From assembly GCF_964253085.1 (NCBI RefSeq), contig NZ_CAXUQH020000001.1, forward strand, positions 62,001 to 126,000: a stretch of DNA of 64,000 bases, read 5' to 3'. A program made the position numbers and the translations under genes. The DNA comes from Paenibacillus_E sp964253085. GTDB lineage: Bacteria; Bacillota; Bacilli; Paenibacillales; NBRC-103111. The notes under the pieces were generated by a model that searched no databases, was not told the origin of the DNA, and was given only the letters and a program-made list of their open reading frames with translations. Shown piece by piece: positions 60,983 through 64,000 of this stretch (position 1 is the stretch's first letter; every line of letters begins with the position of its first letter).

Positions 60983-62032
60983 ATGAGTCAGAGCATTAGA
61001 GCGGCTATTATTGGAGCAACAGGGTATGGTGGTGCGGAATTGATTCGTCTTTTGCAGGCGCATCCACTTGTACAGATTACATCCGTTATTTCTACATCGA
61101 ATGCAGGAGCGCCGCTTGCGGAGCATTTTCCACATTTGCAGGAAGTTGTCGTGGATATCCTCGATGTCCTTGATGTTGATTTGATCGCTGGTAAAGCAGA
61201 CGTTGTGTTTCTAGCTACTCCGGCAGGTGTGAGTGCGGGACTTTCGCCTAAATTGATCGAGGCGGGCCTGAAAGTGATTGATATTTCGGGGGATTTGAGA
61301 CTGAAGTCAGCTAGCGACTACGAAAAATGGTACAAAAAGCCGGCCGCTTCTGAAGAAGCTTTGGCGCGTTCGATCTACGGTCTATCCGAAGTGTTCGGGG
61401 ACGAAGTGAAGGGCAGCGATCTGATCGCCAACCCAGGCTGTTACCCAACAGCGACGCTGCTAGGACTTATTCCTGCGGTTGAAGCGGGATGGATTGATCC
61501 GTCCACGATTATTATTGATGCGAAATCCGGAGTATCCGGGGCGGGTCGAGGTTTGAGCTTGGGCGCACACTATTCCGAAGTGAATGAGAATTTATCGGCT
61601 TACAAAATAAATAAGCACCAACACATCCCGGAAATTGAGCAAGCACTGAGTCGCATTGCAGGAAAACCGGTTGTGACGACGTTCACAACGCACCTTGTGC
61701 CAATGACACGCGGGATTATGGCGACAATGTATGCCACGCTAACAGGTGAACATACAGCTGAAGAGTTCATCGAACAGTATCGTCAGTACTATGAAGGCCG
61801 CAAATTCGTAAGGATTCGCCCGCTTGGGAAGTATCCTTCAACGAAGGAAGTTATGGGCTCGAACTACTGTGATATCGGCTTCGCTGTGGATGAGCGTACA
61901 GGGCGTGTAACGATCGTGTCGGTTATCGACAATGTTGTTAAAGGTGCCGCAGGTCAAGCGATTCAGAACTTAAATATTATGCAAGGCTGGGACGAAACGA
62001 CAGGGTTGTTGTTCGCACCGGTATATCCATAA
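60983..62032 (+). CDS. argC: N-acetyl-gamma-glutamyl-phosphate reductase ArgC
   Basis: Third step of arginine synthesis: NADPH-dependent reduction of acetylglutamyl phosphate. The 349-residue protein has the Rossmann start IIGATGYGGAELIRLL, catalytic Cys153 in NPGCYPTA and the HxxE-type segment HQHIPEIEQ. Two ATGs (60977, 60983) follow GGGAGG; 60983 has the eight-base spacing. First gene of the arginine operon; argJ starts 31 bases downstream. Confidence 0.96.
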   Translation: MSQSIRAAIIGATGYGGAELIRLLQAHPLVQITSVISTSNAGAPLAEHFPHLQEVVVDILDVLDVDLIAGKADVVFLATPAGVSAGLSPKLIEAGLKVIDISGDLRLKSASDYEKWYKKPAASEEALARSIYGLSEVFGDEVKGSDLIANPGCYPTATLLGLIPAVEAGWIDPSTIIIDAKSGVSGAGRGLSLGAHYSEVNENLSAYKINKHQHIPEIEQALSRIAGKPVVTTFTTHLVPMTRGIMATMYATLTGEHTAEEFIEQYRQYYEGRKFVRIRPLGKYPSTKEVMGSNYCDIGFAVDERTGRVTIVSVIDNVVKGAAGQAIQNLNIMQGWDETTGLLFAPVYP

Positions 62033-62063
62033 CTAGAAGATGAGGATAGGTGAGTATACGACC

Positions 62064-63290
62064 ATGTCGGACCAAGTTAGCTTCACTGTCGTGCCAGAGG
62101 GCACTGTAACAACTCCGAAGGGCTTTCGTGCAGGCGGACTGCACTGCGGATTGAAAAAAACGGAGCGCTATGATCTTGGCGCGATCCTCTGTGATGTACC
62201 TGCGTCAGCGGCAGGCGTGTACACGCTGAACGCGTTCCAAGCGGCACCGCTGCGCGTGACGCAAGAAAGCATCGCCCACAGCGGCAAGCTGCAGGCGATG
62301 ATCGTGAACAGCGGCAACGCGAACGCGTGCACCGGCCAGCAAGGCGAAGACGACGCTCGCGCAATGCGCGCGGCAAGTGCGAAGGCACTAGGCGTGGCAG
62401 AGCACCATGTCGGCGTAACGAGCACAGGCGTGATCGGCGAGCTGCTGCCGATGGGCAAAGTGCTGAGCGGCATCGAGCAGCTGCCAGCGAAGCTGAAGCT
62501 AGACGGCGGCGAAGACTTCTGCCAGTCGATCCTGACGACGGATCTCGTGCAGAAGATGACGTGCGTCCGTGTTGTGGTTGGCGGCAAAGAGGTTCACATT
62601 GCCGGAGCGGCTAAGGGTTCGGGGATGATTCACCCGAACATGGCGACGATGCTCGGTTTCATGACAACCGACGTCGCGATTGAGAGCGAATACCTGCAGC
62701 TGTTGCTTAGCAGGATTACAGATAACACGTTCAACATGATCACCGTTGACGGGGATACAAGCACCAACGACATGGTCGTGGTGATGGCGAGCGGTTTGGC
62801 CGGCGGCGATTCCTTGCATCCGGGGCACCCGGATTGGGAGGCTTTCGCGGCAGGGTTCCAATACGTTGGCGAATACCTAGCCAAAGCGATTGCACGTGAT
62901 GGCGAAGGCGCGACGAAGCTGATCGAGACGACGGTTATCGGCGCAGAGAGCGACGATGCGGCTCGTAAAATCGTGAAGTCGATCATCGGATCGAGCCTCG
63001 TGAAATCCGCCGTATATGGCGCTGACGCGAACTGGGGCCGGATCATTGCGGCTGTAGGTTACTCGGGTCAGCCGGTGAACGTGAATACCGTTGATATTCG
63101 CCTTGGCGATATCGCGGTTTTGGAGCAATCGCGCCCCGTGAAGTTTGACGAGGAAGCGGCGCTGGTTTATTTGAAAACAGATACGATTCAAATTCATGTG
63201 AATTTACATATGGGCGAAGGCAAAGCAACGGGTTGGGGCTGCGATTTGACCTATGATTATGTGCGAATTAATGCGGCTTATCGGACGTAA
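62064..63290 (+). CDS. argJ: Bifunctional ornithine acetyltransferase/N-acetylglutamate synthase ArgJ
   Basis: Transfers acetyl from N-acetylornithine to glutamate, closing the cyclic arginine pathway; when bifunctional also makes acetylglutamate from acetyl-CoA. The 408-residue precursor is cut before Thr195 in the motif MATMLGF to give alpha and beta chains. KGSGMIHPNM and the C-terminal GRIIAAVGYSGQ are typical. The ATG at 62064 is preferred over that at 62040 because it begins at the usual site and has AGGTGAG upstream. The first half (about 62210-62560) is GC-rich. Confidence 0.95.
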   Translation: MSDQVSFTVVPEGTVTTPKGFRAGGLHCGLKKTERYDLGAILCDVPASAAGVYTLNAFQAAPLRVTQESIAHSGKLQAMIVNSGNANACTGQQGEDDARAMRAASAKALGVAEHHVGVTSTGVIGELLPMGKVLSGIEQLPAKLKLDGGEDFCQSILTTDLVQKMTCVRVVVGGKEVHIAGAAKGSGMIHPNMATMLGFMTTDVAIESEYLQLLLSRITDNTFNMITVDGDTSTNDMVVVMASGLAGGDSLHPGHPDWEAFAAGFQYVGEYLAKAIARDGEGATKLIETTVIGAESDDAARKIVKSIIGSSLVKSAVYGADANWGRIIAAVGYSGQPVNVNTVDIRLGDIAVLEQSRPVKFDEEAALVYLKTDTIQIHVNLHMGEGKATGWGCDLTYDYVRINAAYRT

Positions 63291-63305
63291 GGAGGAAAAA
63301 GAGCA

Positions 63306-64000
63306 GTGAAGAACAATTGCTTTGTAATGAAATGCGGGGGCAGCACGCTTGCGGCGCTGCCTAGCAGTTTTTTTGAGGATATGCGTCACCTTCAGGAAGA
63401 AGGCATTGTTACGGTCATCGTTCATGGCGGGGGTCCTGCGATTTCGGATACGCTAGGGAAGCTAGGCATTGAGTCTGGCTTCGTGAACGGACTAAGGGTA
63501 ACATCTGAAGCAGTCCTCGACGTGGTTGAAATGGTGCTGTCTGGTCAGATTAACAAAGAAATCGTACGCCGCATTCAGTTAACAGGCGCGAAGGCGCTTG
63601 GTTTGTCTGGTGTAGATGGACATTTGATCGAAGCGAAGCCGGTAGCCAACAGCCATGAAGTTGGTCTTGTAGGCGATGTGACGAAAGTCAATGCGGAGCT
63701 AATTCAAGGCATCGTCGGTATGGGCTACATTCCGGTTATCGCGCCAGTTGGTCTAGGGGCAGATGGCGGACAGCGGTACAATATCAACGCCGATACGGCG
63801 GCTGGTGCTGTGGCTTCTCACCTGGGTGTAGAGCAAATGGTTGTCGTGACGGATGTTCCTGGCATAATGAAAGTTGTGGATGGCGAGAAGCAAGTGCTTC
63901 CTGTCGTCAGCGTAGCGGAGATTGAAGAAATGATTACAAGTGGCGACATCTATGGCGGCATGATCCCGAAGGTTCGTGCAGCGATTGCTTGTATACAAGG
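63306..64000 (+). CDS. argB: Acetylglutamate kinase ArgB (3' end outside the window)
   Basis: Second step of arginine synthesis: ATP-dependent phosphorylation of N-acetylglutamate. About 231 residues are present without a stop, of about 260 expected. Visible are the N-terminal KCGGS (K-x-G-G nucleotide-binding motif), HGGGPAIS, NGLRVT, NINADTAAGAVA and the C-terminal VTDVPGI plus IYGGMIPKV. The start is GTG after AAGGAGG (spacing about nine). It follows argJ by 15 bases in the operon argC-argJ-argB, with argD probably beyond. Confidence 0.94.
   Translation, partial: MKNNCFVMKCGGSTLAALPSSFFEDMRHLQEEGIVTVIVHGGGPAISDTLGKLGIESGFVNGLRVTSEAVLDVVEMVLSGQINKEIVRRIQLTGAKALGLSGVDGHLIEAKPVANSHEVGLVGDVTKVNAELIQGIVGMGYIPVIAPVGLGADGGQRYNINADTAAGAVASHLGVEQMVVVTDVPGIMKVVDGEKQVLPVVSVAEIEEMITSGDIYGGMIPKVRAAIACIQ

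Overview
The window is a stretch of low-to-mid GC Firmicute (Bacillota) chromosome in which every gene I can support reads on the + strand. Endospore genes (spoIID, spoIIQ, spoIIID, an alpha/beta SASP), csaB with SLH-domain S-layer proteins, comF genes beside a flagellar cluster, and a murA-spoIID-spoIIQ-spoIIID-mbl-flhO-flhP order like that of Bacillus subtilis all point to Paenibacillus or a close relative. This placement is inferred from gene content and order, not from a database search.

Layout. (1) 1-11 kb: DUF1146 protein, murA, spoIID, spoIIQ, spoIIID, mbl, the two basal-body rod genes flhO/flhP, an EpuA-like membrane peptide, a CDP-alcohol phosphatidyltransferase, fabZ and a phosphohexomutase: envelope synthesis and early sporulation. 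(2) 11-31 kb: a cell-surface region. A DUF5693 membrane protein, csaB, tagA-like and tagO-like genes make and pyruvylate the secondary wall polymer. Four SLH-domain exported proteins that should dock on that polymer follow, two of them a recent tandem duplication that includes their leaders. (3) 31-37 kb: a small secreted protein with an apparent ATC start, an SASP, metK with a long structured leader, a coiled-coil protein and a large secreted phosphodiester-glycosidase-like protein. (4) 37-42 kb: degS-degU, a short GT2-like membrane protein, comFA-comFC. (5) 42-54 kb: a late flagellar cluster (yvyF, flgM, flgN, flgK, flgL, a DUF6470 protein, fliW, csrA, a very large flagellin, an unknown helical protein, yjfB, fliD, flaG, fliS, fliT). 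(6) 54-64 kb: cold-shock gene, hpf, secA, prfB with its programmed +1 frameshift, yitT, then argC-argJ-argB, with argB cut by the window end.

How it fits together. TagO/TagA start and extend a wall glycopolymer, CsaB adds the pyruvyl ketal that SLH domains recognise, and the SLH proteins form the surface layer. FlgM, FliW and CsrA are hierarchical brakes on late flagellar expression. The flagellin leader carries a GGA-loop hairpin and a GGA-containing Shine-Dalgarno, the layout expected for CsrA repression, encoded directly downstream of fliW-csrA.

The most unexpected signals are non-coding: two dense clusters of DnaA boxes (54.32-54.50 kb and 60.58-60.80 kb), each lying between a terminator and a promoter about 6 kb apart; a sigma-D promoter whose -10 element is also the left arm of a terminator hairpin (42.79 kb); a near-perfect palindromic element and a pyrimidine-rich repeat tract between murA and spoIID; and a terminator facing the minus strand at 8.76 kb although no minus-strand gene is visible. 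All functions are read from sequence motifs and remembered family knowledge; no alignment or folding program was run.
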